Below are positions 16,392 to 24,869 of a stretch of 64,000 nucleotides of DNA, in pieces. A program made the position numbers and the translations under genes. This stretch comes from Edaphobacter modestus. Lineage in GTDB: Bacteria; Acidobacteriota; Terriglobia; Terriglobales; Acidobacteriaceae. Location of the stretch: the NCBI RefSeq assembly GCF_004217555.1, contig NZ_SHKW01000001.1, positions 5,952,001-6,016,000 on the forward strand, in the 5' to 3' direction. Within the stretch, counting starts at the first letter, position 1. Each line of letters begins with the position of its first letter. The notes below the pieces were generated by a model, which worked only from the letters and a program-made list of their open reading frames with translations, searched no databases and was not told the origin of the DNA.

Positions 16392-17843
16392 ATGAAAGCC
16401 ACGACTGGAGCAGTTGAAGTCGCAGCATCGGACCTCGCGAAGTCCAACCAGGGCACCAGGGGAGGAGCTTTTGCTCAAGATCTGTTCAACAAACAAAAGG
16501 CGTACTTCGCCACGGACGTCACGAAGACCTATGAATGGAGAATTGATCAGCTCGACCGCCTTTCCCGCATGGTCAAGGAAAACAACGAGCGCTTCTCCGA
16601 AGCATCGAGAAGAGATTTCAAGACTGCGATCCAGGAGAACATCTTCGAGGTTTCTGCCACTATCGCATCCATCGAATACACGAAGTCTCAACTCAAGGAG
16701 TGGATGAAACCAGTCGAAGCGCCTATCCCAAAGTTCCTCGCTAAGTCCGGACATAAAGGAATCGTGTACCGCGAGCCGTATGGCGTTACGCCGATCATTT
16801 GCCCATTCAATGGGCCGCTTGTTTTGTCGCTGCGTCCAGCCTGCACTGCTCTTTCCGCAGGCAACCCGTGCATATTGAAGCTGTCGGAGGCGATACTTGC
16901 GACCGACGAGTTGCTTTTGGAATTGATCCCGAAGTATTTCGAACCGGAAGCTCTGGCCGCTGTTATGGGTAGCCGGGAAGAAGTTACAGAACTTTTGCAA
17001 CTCCCCTTTGATTTCATGTTTGTCACCGGAAGCGTGAGCGCTGGAAAGGTCGTGATGAGAGCGGCGGCCGAACACCTCACCCCGGTGTTGCTCGAATTGG
17101 GCGGCCAAAATCCCGCGATCGTTGACGAGACGGCGAACCTGCCCGATGCAGCCAAGAAAATTGTCTGGGGTGCAACGGCGTGGGGAGGACAGTGGTGCAC
17201 TTCACCCGGCTATGCCGCTGTTCATGAATCGGTGGCAGAGGAGTTCGTTGCGGAATGCATGAAGGCCGTGGTCGAGCTCTACGGTAGAGACCCCAAGAGC
17301 AATTCGGACTACTCCCGAATCATCAATTCCTCAGCCGTCAAAAGACTTGCATCCCTGATCGATCCCAGCAAGGTGGTTTATGGCGGGAAGTTCGATGAAT
17401 CGGCCTGCTACCTTGATCCGACTCTTCTCTATCCCGTTTTTTGGTCCGACACAATCATGGAAGATGAGATCTTCGGTCCGATCTTGCCGATCCTGACTTA
17501 CTCCGATCTGGGGGAGTTAATCGCGAAGATCAAGTCCTTACCCAAACCACTCGCCGGTTATGTGTTCAGCCGGAATCAACAGGCAATAGACCAAGTGTTA
17601 CGGTCACTTTCGTTCGGTGGGGGCGCGGTAAATGAGACCAACGTTCTTGTCTTCATTGAGTCGATGCCCTTCGGAGGAGTAGGAAGCTCCGGCATCGGGA
17701 ATTACTACGGCAAGTATGGGTTCGACTCCCTTACCCACGCCAAGTCAATTCTCTTCTCGCCACCTGACGTGGCCATTGATCACCTCTTCCCGCCCTACAC
17801 CGAGGAGAAGGTGCGCGCAACCAATCTGTGGTTTGACTACTAG
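16392..17843 (+). CDS. NAD(P)-dependent aldehyde dehydrogenase (ALDH3/coniferyl-aldehyde type)
   Basis: A 483-residue aldehyde dehydrogenase converting aldehydes to acids. General base E235 in 'LELGGQNP' and nucleophile C269 in 'GGQWCTSPGY' are present, with 'TGSVSAGKVV' as the nucleotide-binding turn and 'PFGGVGSSGIG' near the end. The length and the 'PFNGPL' motif (in place of PWN) match the ALDH3/CalB group, usually acting on aromatic or long-chain aldehydes. The start follows GGAG. It belongs to the run under sigma-54 promoter A. Confidence 0.9.
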   Translation: MKATTGAVEVAASDLAKSNQGTRGGAFAQDLFNKQKAYFATDVTKTYEWRIDQLDRLSRMVKENNERFSEASRRDFKTAIQENIFEVSATIASIEYTKSQLKEWMKPVEAPIPKFLAKSGHKGIVYREPYGVTPIICPFNGPLVLSLRPACTALSAGNPCILKLSEAILATDELLLELIPKYFEPEALAAVMGSREEVTELLQLPFDFMFVTGSVSAGKVVMRAAAEHLTPVLLELGGQNPAIVDETANLPDAAKKIVWGATAWGGQWCTSPGYAAVHESVAEEFVAECMKAVVELYGRDPKSNSDYSRIINSSAVKRLASLIDPSKVVYGGKFDESACYLDPTLLYPVFWSDTIMEDEIFGPILPILTYSDLGELIAKIKSLPKPLAGYVFSRNQQAIDQVLRSLSFGGGAVNETNVLVFIESMPFGGVGSSGIGNYYGKYGFDSLTHAKSILFSPPDVAIDHLFPPYTEEKVRATNLWFDY

Positions 17844-17863
17844 CTTGTCAAAGGACGGGTCAA

Positions 17864-18130
17864 ATGGGTATCGGATTTCTTTTTCTGCGGCTGATCGTGG
17901 AATTGATCCTCACCTCACGCAGCACACAAAAGTTGTTCGGCTGGTTCGGCGGACCTAGCCGGCGTTGCATGTCAATGGCAGGCCTGGAAGAGACTGGGGG
18001 CGGTCTCCTTCTGGCGCTGGCGTTACTTACGCTGACTGGAGGAATGAGTATCAATGAAAACCCGAAGAGAATTTCTCGCAACTACGATAGCCGCTGCGGC
18101 TTTGCTGACCAACAGTTCCGGCCAAGCTGA
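17864..18130 (+). pseudogene. DoxX-family membrane protein, deleted remnant
   Basis: 'GIGFLFLRLIVELILTSRSTQKLFGWFGG' (read in two pieces) is the first helix and loop of DoxX proteins. After 'GGPSRRCMSMAGLEETGGGLLLALALLTLTGG' the frame runs into the next gene. DoxX proteins are about 130-150 residues with four helices; here the middle and the last helices are missing and only 88 codons remain. AAGGA precedes the ATG. Confidence 0.65.
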
Positions 18131-18749
18131 GGCTCTGTCTGGTCTCTCCACTGTGGATGAGATCGGACGGAACGATACAGTGTCCAACGACCCGGTTTCA
18201 GGAGGCCAATATGGGACTGATAAGGGGGAAGATCCAAGAATTACGAGGGCGCGCCTCGCTGGGCCCGAACAAGTGACCAAAGACGCGACGGTTGCCGAAA
18301 TGGCTGCCGATGGCAGCCTGACCGTTCTAGCCAAAGGAACCAACGAGTGGGTTTGCACACCGGGAAACGAAAACAAAATCGGCGTCCCACCGATGTGTAT
18401 GAACCCTATGGGGATGCGATGGATGATGGATGCCATACAAGGAAAGCCGAAGCCGACGAACACAGCGCCCGGAATGATTTACATGCTGTGCGGCGCCACA
18501 CAGAGAAGCAACACCAACCCTGCGGATAAAACCAGTCCCGCCATTCCCATAGGACCACACTGGATGATCACGTGGCCTTTCGATGCCGCGGCAAATGGGC
18601 TTCCGACCACCGTTCGCGACAAAGGCGCTTGGGTGATGTTCGCGGGAACCCCCTACGAGTATCTGCACGTCTGCGGCAGCCCGTGGGAAGGCAATGAATA
18701 CCGCGAGGGCGATAAGGCGGTTTGGACCATGTCTTACCCTCGTCACTGA
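18054..18749 (+). CDS. Tat-exported protein with EWxCxPG motif, paralogue 2
   Basis: A 231-residue protein beginning MKTRREFLATTIAAAALL, a twin-arginine signal (TRREFLA). The core 'LTVLAKGTNEWVCTPGNENK' and 'PPMCMNPMGMRWMMDAIQGK' is homologous to the exported protein at 15791, including both Cys. The region 'MIYMLCGATQRSNTNP' and 'IGPHWMITWPFDAA' is more extended than in the paralogue. Tat export implies folding or cofactor loading in the cytoplasm, whereas paralogue 1 uses a Sec signal. GGAGG lies upstream. Function unknown; metal or heme binding is possible from the Met/Cys/His content. Confidence 0.75.
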   Translation: MKTRREFLATTIAAAALLTNSSGQAEALSGLSTVDEIGRNDTVSNDPVSGGQYGTDKGEDPRITRARLAGPEQVTKDATVAEMAADGSLTVLAKGTNEWVCTPGNENKIGVPPMCMNPMGMRWMMDAIQGKPKPTNTAPGMIYMLCGATQRSNTNPADKTSPAIPIGPHWMITWPFDAAANGLPTTVRDKGAWVMFAGTPYEYLHVCGSPWEGNEYREGDKAVWTMSYPRH

Positions 18750-18839
18750 ATGCTGCGTGAGACGTTCACGAACAGAGCGCGGGATACTCTCGGCCAGTCA
18801 CCCGCAGTTTCGCTGCACGTCAGTCAGAAGGAGATATGA

Positions 18840-19217
18840 ATGGCTTCAGGCACTGATATCGACGACCCCGAAAACAAAGCTATGAAACTCAGGCGCTTCT
18901 CTGGCGACCCTGATTTCATGCTCTCCTTCGCCAAAGGCTTGGCTGTTCTTGAGGCTTTCGGCTCGGAAATCGAGTGCTCGACGATCGCAAAAATCAGCGC
19001 TGTAACAGGTCTCAGCCGCGCAGCCGTTAGGCGATGTCTGTACACACTGTCCCAACTTGGATATGTGAGCACGGTTAGCGGACAAGGTTATGCGGTCAAC
19101 ACTAGGCTTTCGACAGTCAACCAGGCCAATAGCCTGCAAAGAAGAATGGAGCAGAGGTATGAAATCTACAGAGATTCGGGTGGAGCGATTCAACGTCGTA
19201 TCGACAAAATCCTTTGA
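18840..19217 (+). pseudogene. IclR-family regulator, N-terminal fragment
   Basis: 'DPDFMLSFAKGLAVLEAFG' and 'TGLSRAAVRRCLYTLSQLGYV' are the winged helix of PcaR/PobR-type IclR regulators, which control aromatic catabolism. Homology stops at about residue 95, where the sequence joins the DUF302 gene in another frame. The ~160-residue effector-binding domain is missing. A good AAGGAG site remains, so a DNA-binding-only peptide could be made, but I treat it as a relic. Confidence 0.7.
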
Positions 19218-19653
19218 GGAGACTCTCGCCGGGATCTACGCAGGGATCGGCCGCCCCGAAATGAGTTCGCTTGCGCCAAAATTGGCTGCGGCCGAGTCTT
19301 TTTCGGAGTTTGAGCAACTCGTCAATGGAGCGGTAGGCACTTCTGATCTAATGGAATTCCTCCGCCTGGATTTGGGTATGGCCTTGCGGAAGGACCCCGC
19401 AGCAACAGCCTACAAGATGATACGCATCATCGCAGGCAATCCTCTGATCATGAAGCGAATGGCGGAGCATGTTCCCGACGCTGGCTCTTACGCTCCGGTC
19501 ACCATTCTCATCTACGAGAGTCAGGACGGGATACATCTCGCTTACGACACAATGGCGAGCTTTCTGTCTCCTTATGGAAACGCGAAGGCGTTGGAGATAG
19601 CCAAGGATCTAGATTCTAAAGTCCTAAAACTGATTTCCCGGGCTGCCTCCTAA
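19159..19653 (+). CDS. DUF302-family protein
   Basis: A 164-residue protein with the DUF302 pattern 'VERFNVVSTKSFEETLAGI' near the start and 'VTILIYESQDGIHLAYDTMA' plus 'SFLSPYGNAKALEIAKDLD' at the end. DUF302 proteins bind small ligands or metals in few studied cases; the role is unknown. ATG 19159 is chosen because GGAG lies seven bases upstream and homology starts here. The gene overlaps the tail of the IclR fragment, which shows that a deletion joined the two. Confidence 0.8.
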   Translation: MKSTEIRVERFNVVSTKSFEETLAGIYAGIGRPEMSSLAPKLAAAESFSEFEQLVNGAVGTSDLMEFLRLDLGMALRKDPAATAYKMIRIIAGNPLIMKRMAEHVPDAGSYAPVTILIYESQDGIHLAYDTMASFLSPYGNAKALEIAKDLDSKVLKLISRAAS

Positions 19654-19685
19654 GATCAAGGCATCGACATTTAGAAGGTGGGATC

Positions 19686-21980
19686 ATGCCCAGTGCTACC
19701 GAAGCACGGTCCCTGACAGACGTGCCTGACGGCGGGTATCCAAGGCAATATGTCGGTCCGGGGACTGGAGAAACTAAAGTGAAGAGTTCAACTGTTAGCA
19801 TGCTTTTCAACGTGGAGCGTGCGACTGAGGCCGCCCACCCCATGGAGGCCACACTCACGGAACGCCCGACATGGGCTCAGGCTGAAGGAAATCCCTTGCC
19901 GCTTGGTGTCACGTGGATTGAGGAAGAGCAGGCATTCAACTTTGCCGTTCACTCTGAACATGCGGAGAGTGTCACTCTATTGCTCTTCTCCGCCGCCGAT
20001 TTGGTGAACCCCGTTCTGACGTTTCGTTTCGATTTTCTGCGCAACAAATCAGGTCGGGTTTGGCACACTCGTATCCCAATCGTACAGATTGGCGAAGCTC
20101 GCTACTATGCATACTCCGTATCGGGACAGACCGTTCCTCCACTTCATAGCTTTGACCCCCAGAAGATTCTCCTCGACCCATACGCGAAATGCATCTTTTT
20201 CCCCCCCGGTTTTGATCGTGACTTGGCTATGCAGGAAGGAGCAAATGCCGGTCGCGTGCCTTTGGGAGCGCTGATGGCTCACCGCACGGCCTTTGACTGG
20301 TCCGGAGATCGGTCACCGCGGCATGAGTCCGATGCGATTATCTACGAGCTTCACGTGAGCGGCTTCACGAAGAACCCTAACTCCGGGGTAGATCCAAACA
20401 TCGCAGGTACGTACGCCGGTTTGGTGGAAAAGATCCCATATCTAAAAAAACTCGGCATAACCATCGTCGAGCTTATGCCGGTCTTTCAGCGAGATCCACA
20501 AGAGGGCGACTACTGGGGCTATATGCCTCTGAACTTCTTTGCACCGCATGCTCAATATGCGAGCACGCGCGATGACGGCCAACAGCATATTGAATTTAGA
20601 GAAATGGTGAAGGCCTTTCATGAGGCTGATATCTGCGTGGTACTCGACGTCGTGTACAACCACACCTGCGAGGGCGATCATACGGGGCCGATCTACAGCT
20701 TCAAGGGTCTCGACAATGCTGGGTATTACATGCTGTCCTCGGATCCGGCAAACCCATACGCAAATTACTCAGGGACCGGCAATACCTTGAACTTCGGCCA
20801 GGCGCACGTGCGCAAGATGCTGATGGACAGCTTGCGCTACTGGAAAGAGGAGATGCATATCGACGGCTTCCGTTTTGATCTTGCGTCAGTGTTCAGCCGA
20901 AATGCCGATGGATCACTCAATTGGGGAGACGCCCCCACCTTCAGCGAAATTGCTGCTGATCCGGAGTTGAGTCGGTTACATCTAATCGCAGAACCTTGGG
21001 ACACAGGCGCATATCAGCTTGGTCGCGGATTTCCAGGATTGACCTGGCTTCAGTGGAATGGACGTTTTCGCGACGACGTTCGCCGTTTCCTGAATGGCGA
21101 TCCCGGGATGGTCCCTGACCTGATGCGTCGCCTCTATGGCAGCGATGACTTGTTCCCCGACAGCCGCGCCAACGCGTATCACCCTTACCAGAGCGTGAAC
21201 TTCGTAACTTGCCATGACGGCTTCACCTTGTACGATCTCGTCTCCTATGATCGCAAGTACAACTGGGCCAATGGTAACGACAACCGCGATGGCACGGACG
21301 CCAACTACAGTTGGAACTGTGGGCACGAGGGGGACAAAGGAGCACCGCCAGAGGTGCTTGCGTTGCGCCGAAAACAGACTAAGAACTTCTGCTGTTTGCT
21401 ATTGCTCTCGAACGGAACACCGATGTTGCGCGCCGGAGACGAATTCCTCAACACCCAGTCTGGCAACAACAATCCCTATAATCAAGACAACGAAACAGGA
21501 TGGTTGGACTGGAGCCGTCTCCAGGCGAACGCCGACATCTTCCGTTTCTTCCAAAACATGATCGCGTTCCGAAAAAATCATCCTACCCTCAGCCGCAGCA
21601 GGTTCTGGAGGGAGGATGTTTCCTGGTACGGAACCGGTTCGACAGTCGATCTGTCTCACAACTCCCACAGCCTGGCGCTCTGCCTGCACGGCGCATCTCA
21701 AGGCGATGATGACATCTACACGATGATCAACGCGTATTGGGAAGATCTAGAGTTCCAGGTTCAGGAAGGAGCGGCACAGGAGTGGAAGAGAATCGTGGAC
21801 ACATCTTTACCGAGTCCTGACGATTTCTCGAACGACGGAGTTGACCTAGAACAGACGAAATACGTGCTGGCTCCGAGATCGATCGTTGTCTTACGTCGAT
21901 CCGGAAAGAGCCACGTGAGGACCACGACCGCGTCGCCGGAGGATTCCAATGGGAAGGAAGAAGAAAACCATGCAGAATGA
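19686..21980 (+). CDS. glgX: Glycogen debranching enzyme GlgX-type (GH13)
   Basis: A 764-residue isoamylase-like enzyme cleaving alpha-1,6 branches of glycogen or limit dextrins. An N-terminal CBM48 region (about 70-190) is followed by the GH13 barrel with 'VVLDVVYNHT', nucleophile Asp in 'IDGFRFDLAS', acid/base Glu in 'LIAEPWDTG' and 'VTCHDGFTLYDLVSY' with the third Asp. The ~65 residues before CBM48 are extra and low in complexity. GGTGGGA precedes the ATG. It overlaps the next gene by 11 bases, so the two are coupled. Confidence 0.9.
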   Translation: MPSATEARSLTDVPDGGYPRQYVGPGTGETKVKSSTVSMLFNVERATEAAHPMEATLTERPTWAQAEGNPLPLGVTWIEEEQAFNFAVHSEHAESVTLLLFSAADLVNPVLTFRFDFLRNKSGRVWHTRIPIVQIGEARYYAYSVSGQTVPPLHSFDPQKILLDPYAKCIFFPPGFDRDLAMQEGANAGRVPLGALMAHRTAFDWSGDRSPRHESDAIIYELHVSGFTKNPNSGVDPNIAGTYAGLVEKIPYLKKLGITIVELMPVFQRDPQEGDYWGYMPLNFFAPHAQYASTRDDGQQHIEFREMVKAFHEADICVVLDVVYNHTCEGDHTGPIYSFKGLDNAGYYMLSSDPANPYANYSGTGNTLNFGQAHVRKMLMDSLRYWKEEMHIDGFRFDLASVFSRNADGSLNWGDAPTFSEIAADPELSRLHLIAEPWDTGAYQLGRGFPGLTWLQWNGRFRDDVRRFLNGDPGMVPDLMRRLYGSDDLFPDSRANAYHPYQSVNFVTCHDGFTLYDLVSYDRKYNWANGNDNRDGTDANYSWNCGHEGDKGAPPEVLALRRKQTKNFCCLLLLSNGTPMLRAGDEFLNTQSGNNNPYNQDNETGWLDWSRLQANADIFRFFQNMIAFRKNHPTLSRSRFWREDVSWYGTGSTVDLSHNSHSLALCLHGASQGDDDIYTMINAYWEDLEFQVQEGAAQEWKRIVDTSLPSPDDFSNDGVDLEQTKYVLAPRSIVVLRRSGKSHVRTTTASPEDSNGKEEENHAE

Positions 21981-23367
21981 GAGAGTCTGTGACCAGTCGC
22001 GGTCATTATCGCTGAGCCGGAGATACGGAACTGCTGATCAAAAACTCGACACTCACCACAAAGCGCTCACCCTGAATCTTGATACATCCACTTTCGGTTC
22101 TTTCGCCGAAATCGGCGCCGGACAGGAAGTCGCGCGTTGGTTCCTTCTCGTGGGAGGGGCTTCTGCCACGGTGGCTAAAACCATTTCCGCTTACGACAAG
22201 GAAGTCAGCGATGATCTCTACGGCTCGGGGTCGCGCTACGTATCCAAACAGCGACTTGAGGCGATGCTGGACAACGAATGGACCCAACTTCTCACGCAAT
22301 TAGGCAAAACCCGTGGGCCGCAGACTCGGTTCTTCTGCTTTGTTGATACCGTCTCCGCGCGTAACTTCGCCGGAACCAACGACTCCCATGGCTGGATAGG
22401 TCTCCGGTTCCAGTTGCAGCCCGGTGGTCCTCCCAACGACGTCCTGCTGCACATCAATATGCGCGATCCTTCGAATGTCCTCCAGCAGCAAGCCATCGGT
22501 ATTCTGGGCGTCAACCTCATCTATGCCGCGTTCTATGAAGTGCAAACTAAGGAATCATTTCTGGAAGGCCTGACACAAGACGTCGTCGCGGAGCGAATCG
22601 AGATCGACTACGTGGACCTTCGAGGGCCGGCATTCGAGAGCTGGGATCGCCGTGCCCTGCAAGTCCACCTGGTTCGTGCGGGACTCGCAGAGACGGTATT
22701 TTTCCCCGCCAATGGCTCGACTGTTCCCCCTACCGAGGTTCTCCACAAGAAAGCCGTCGTGCTTGCGCCGGGATACTTCGGCCACACCGATCCCGTTCAC
22801 TCGCACGTCCATTTACGATTATTGGCTTCGGCAATTCAAGAGCTTCAGGGGGACCTTGGCGAAACAAAACCGGAGCCCGCTGGTTTTTTTTGCCTAAACG
22901 TTGCTCCGTTCACGCCGGACGAACCAGCACCGGAAATTCCCGACTTGCTTCGTCGCATCGATGCGCTTCTCGCCGCTGGCGGCGACGTGCTGCTTTTTCG
23001 TAAACCCGAGCTCTACCACATGACAGCTCTCGTAAACCGCCATACGCAGGCTCCTGTACGCGTCGTCGGAGGTCTTTCCCTCGTGATTCGAGCGTTTGAA
23101 GACGTTTACGGCAATCTCGAAGGCAGACTTCTGGAGGCCCTCGCGCGTCTCTTCGCCCAGAATGTTCGCATCTACGTTTATCCGATGACCGTCGCGGATC
23201 TGCGGGAATGGCTGAAGAGTGCTTCCGCTATCGGTTGGGAGTGGAGTGAGACGAATGGATGGGTTTCGGCAAGCCAGCTGCGTCGCGCGCCACCTCTCGG
23301 ACATCTATTCACCTACCTTCTCGCCAGCAACTTTCTTGTCCCTATGCGACTCCCTGTGGAGGCATGA
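21970..23367 (+). CDS. Conserved protein of unknown function
   Basis: A 465-residue protein from ATG 21970; an ATG 21 bases upstream lies deeper in glgX and lacks a ribosome site, whereas GGAAG sits before 21970. Landmarks are 'LTLNLDTSTFGSFAEIGAGQ', 'EVARWFLLVGGASATVAKTI' and 'GHTDPVHSHVHLRLLASA'. It resembles a soluble family also found in cyanobacteria whose database names vary and should not be trusted; I know no proven reaction. No signal peptide or membrane helices. Coupling to GlgX hints at a link to storage-polysaccharide metabolism. Confidence 0.75.
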   Translation: MQNERVCDQSRSLSLSRRYGTADQKLDTHHKALTLNLDTSTFGSFAEIGAGQEVARWFLLVGGASATVAKTISAYDKEVSDDLYGSGSRYVSKQRLEAMLDNEWTQLLTQLGKTRGPQTRFFCFVDTVSARNFAGTNDSHGWIGLRFQLQPGGPPNDVLLHINMRDPSNVLQQQAIGILGVNLIYAAFYEVQTKESFLEGLTQDVVAERIEIDYVDLRGPAFESWDRRALQVHLVRAGLAETVFFPANGSTVPPTEVLHKKAVVLAPGYFGHTDPVHSHVHLRLLASAIQELQGDLGETKPEPAGFFCLNVAPFTPDEPAPEIPDLLRRIDALLAAGGDVLLFRKPELYHMTALVNRHTQAPVRVVGGLSLVIRAFEDVYGNLEGRLLEALARLFAQNVRIYVYPMTVADLREWLKSASAIGWEWSETNGWVSASQLRRAPPLGHLFTYLLASNFLVPMRLPVEA

Positions 23368-24184
23368 GAGCCTAGGTCGGTCTCTACACGTGGGCGCGTT
23401 CTCCCGTAACCACGGGGTTCAGATCGGGCTTTTCTTGTAAGAGGGTGTCTGAAAAGTGTTATGGCTGGGCGCAACGGTTCAGCATGAGGCGGGCAACGCA
23501 CTTGGTGAAAGCACGAGCCAGAGGTCCCTTTTTCGGTTCCTGCTGAGTGGTCGGCCATAGAGAAGTTTCGGCTACCGCGAATCTCAATGAGAGCTTCATC
23601 GCCGAGTCACTCACGGAGCGCTCCAGTTGCACTGACGAACTCCAATCTTCCGGGGTCCGGGTGGATAACGGGCAAACCCCGTCTTACTGCCTGGTTGCTC
23701 CGACCGGGGTTCGCCATGCAGCCGCGGGCCGCTGGATGTGGCAATGGAGACCCTTCGCATTGAATGGCAAGATTGGTTGGATTGCACCGGGCGGCAGGAT
23801 AATAGTGCATTGGGAATGTTGCCACTAGCAGCATAATGTTGCACTCCGTGGCAGCATTCCGTTGCAACCAGCATCTGACGCGGGTATTCGCGAGTATGGC
23901 TTGTTGTGCTTCATCGGCCGAACGTAGATTGCGCACAAGGTCAGAATGCCGGCGATCCGGCCAGCCTACCGATTGGCCCCATAAAGAATCAGAAGCAACT
24001 CGAGTTGGTTCAGAAGGTCGTTCTGTTCTGAAACCTTTCCCCTCGGGAAGGCCCATCGTCACCACAACCACAGAGTCCGAACCAACCCGACAACTTGCGA
24101 TCACGGAATCCGGATGCCATGTAGTATCCACTATCGCGCACACCCATCGGGCAAACTTACCTCGGTACGAAAGCGATCAATCCA
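23368..24184. other. Gene-poor stretch with transposase relic
   Basis: Apart from the transposase tail at 23459-23572 I see no supported gene. A 178-codon minus-strand frame (23607-24143) is open but matches nothing I know and has no ribosome site. Confidence 0.4.
23459..23572 (-). pseudogene. Transposase C-terminal remnant
   Basis: On the minus strand about 37 codons read 'SLWPTTQQEPKKGPLARAFT' and 'KCVARLMLNRCAQP' then stop at 23459. Twenty bases beyond the stop is 'GAGGGTGTCTGAAAAGTG' (plus strand 23441-23458), which looks like an insertion-sequence terminus. I cannot name the family securely; IS4/IS5-like is a guess. No second end was found. Confidence 0.4.
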
Positions 24185-24341
24185 CCGCAGCTCTTATTCC
24201 AAGATCTCGAAACTGGAATCCGTAAGAGCTGCCTCAAAGTCTGCGAAGATGTCGCCTCGACTGCAACACGAAATCCGCGAAATCCCCGAGATCCCCGATT
24301 ACAGATGAGCCTGCTTCGACTCCTTTTCAAGCACTTATGAA

Positions 24342-24357
24342 TGGCATGTGGCTTGCA
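24342..24357 (+). promoter_or_regulatory. Sigma-54 promoter B
   Basis: TGGCAT-GTGGC-TTGCA with correct ten-base GG-to-GC spacing. It lies upstream of relic STAS-like and stress-protein genes and then the efflux operon. Confidence 0.8.
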
Positions 24358-24405
24358 TTGGTAAACGTGCAGGACGATTGTAACTTTCGGCTCGGCGGGG
24401 AGGCG

Positions 24406-24575
24406 ATGCCAAGGAGCTTCTCGATCAAACGGCTCGACAGCGAGGTGATTGCCATCGTGTGTACGTGTGTGGACGGATGCAAATCGAATTTGTGAACACG
24501 ATCGACCTTTCAGAATTGACACGAGCTGGTGACGACGCAGCCACGCTTCTTGCAGTCTGTGAGCGAAAAAAGTAG
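24406..24575 (+). pseudogene. STAS-like gene, frameshifted remnant
   Basis: Homologous to the gene at 13568: 'VCGRMQIEFVNTI' and 'DLSELTRAGDDAATLLAVCERK' are recognisable but in a different frame from the ATG at 24406. The second family start codon is AGG here, and the end is cut after 'CERK'. GGGGAGG just upstream is kept. Confidence 0.65.
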
Positions 24576-24625
24576 ATCGCGTAGAACGGCAGCCGACGCT
24601 CTTAAGCGTAGATGTAGGAGAGGAT

Positions 24626-24766
24626 ATGTTCCAAAGGATCGCTGTAGTCGTTGACGAATCGCTAGGGGCCCTGGCTTCAACAATTTTTCTTGCCAAGACG
24701 CTTGGCGCCGAGCTACAGACAGCCACCGTCGTAGAGCACTCCGCGCCTAGCGTGCCTAGCACGTGA
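24626..24766 (+). pseudogene. Universal stress protein, N-terminal fragment
   Basis: Forty-seven codons from ATG with AGGAG upstream: 'MFQRIAVVVDESLGALASTI' and 'FLAKTLGAELQTATVVEHSA'. This is the first beta strand, ATP-site Asp and first helix of UspA-fold proteins. It stops at TGA after 'PSVPST'; families are about 140 residues, so two thirds are missing. Sits between promoter B and the efflux operon. Confidence 0.65.
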
Positions 24767-24869
24767 GCGGGAGGCCCCTTGCAGTGGCACAACAATCGGC
24801 AGGCGGGCCACCCGTCTCGCGCGTTTGAAATCTTCCAGTAAGTTTGACTCCTTCACTTCGATAAGGTCG

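Larger units (their letters stand above)
24185..24575 (+). repeat. Dispersed sigma-54 cassette, copy B
   Basis: Aligns with copy A along its full length. 24195-24235 retains the last codons of the activator gene (TTCCAAGATC.CGAAACTG... next to CGTAAGAGC). The conserved block begins at 24261 (TGCAACACGA), the promoter lies 81 bases on, and the STAS-like start follows. Compared with A it carries small indels in both gene remnants. Confidence 0.8.

Noticed and set aside
16305..17108. 267-codon minus-strand frame inside the aldehyde dehydrogenase
   Set aside because: Antisense shadow; the plus-strand gene has all catalytic residues.
23820..23880. Short palindromic region (GTTGCCAC...GTGGCAGC)
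   Set aside because: Arms are imperfect and overlapping alternatives exist; not better than chance in GC-rich DNA.
23607..24143. 178-codon minus-strand frame
   Set aside because: No recognisable domain, no ribosome site, and located in decayed DNA; could be revived by a database match.
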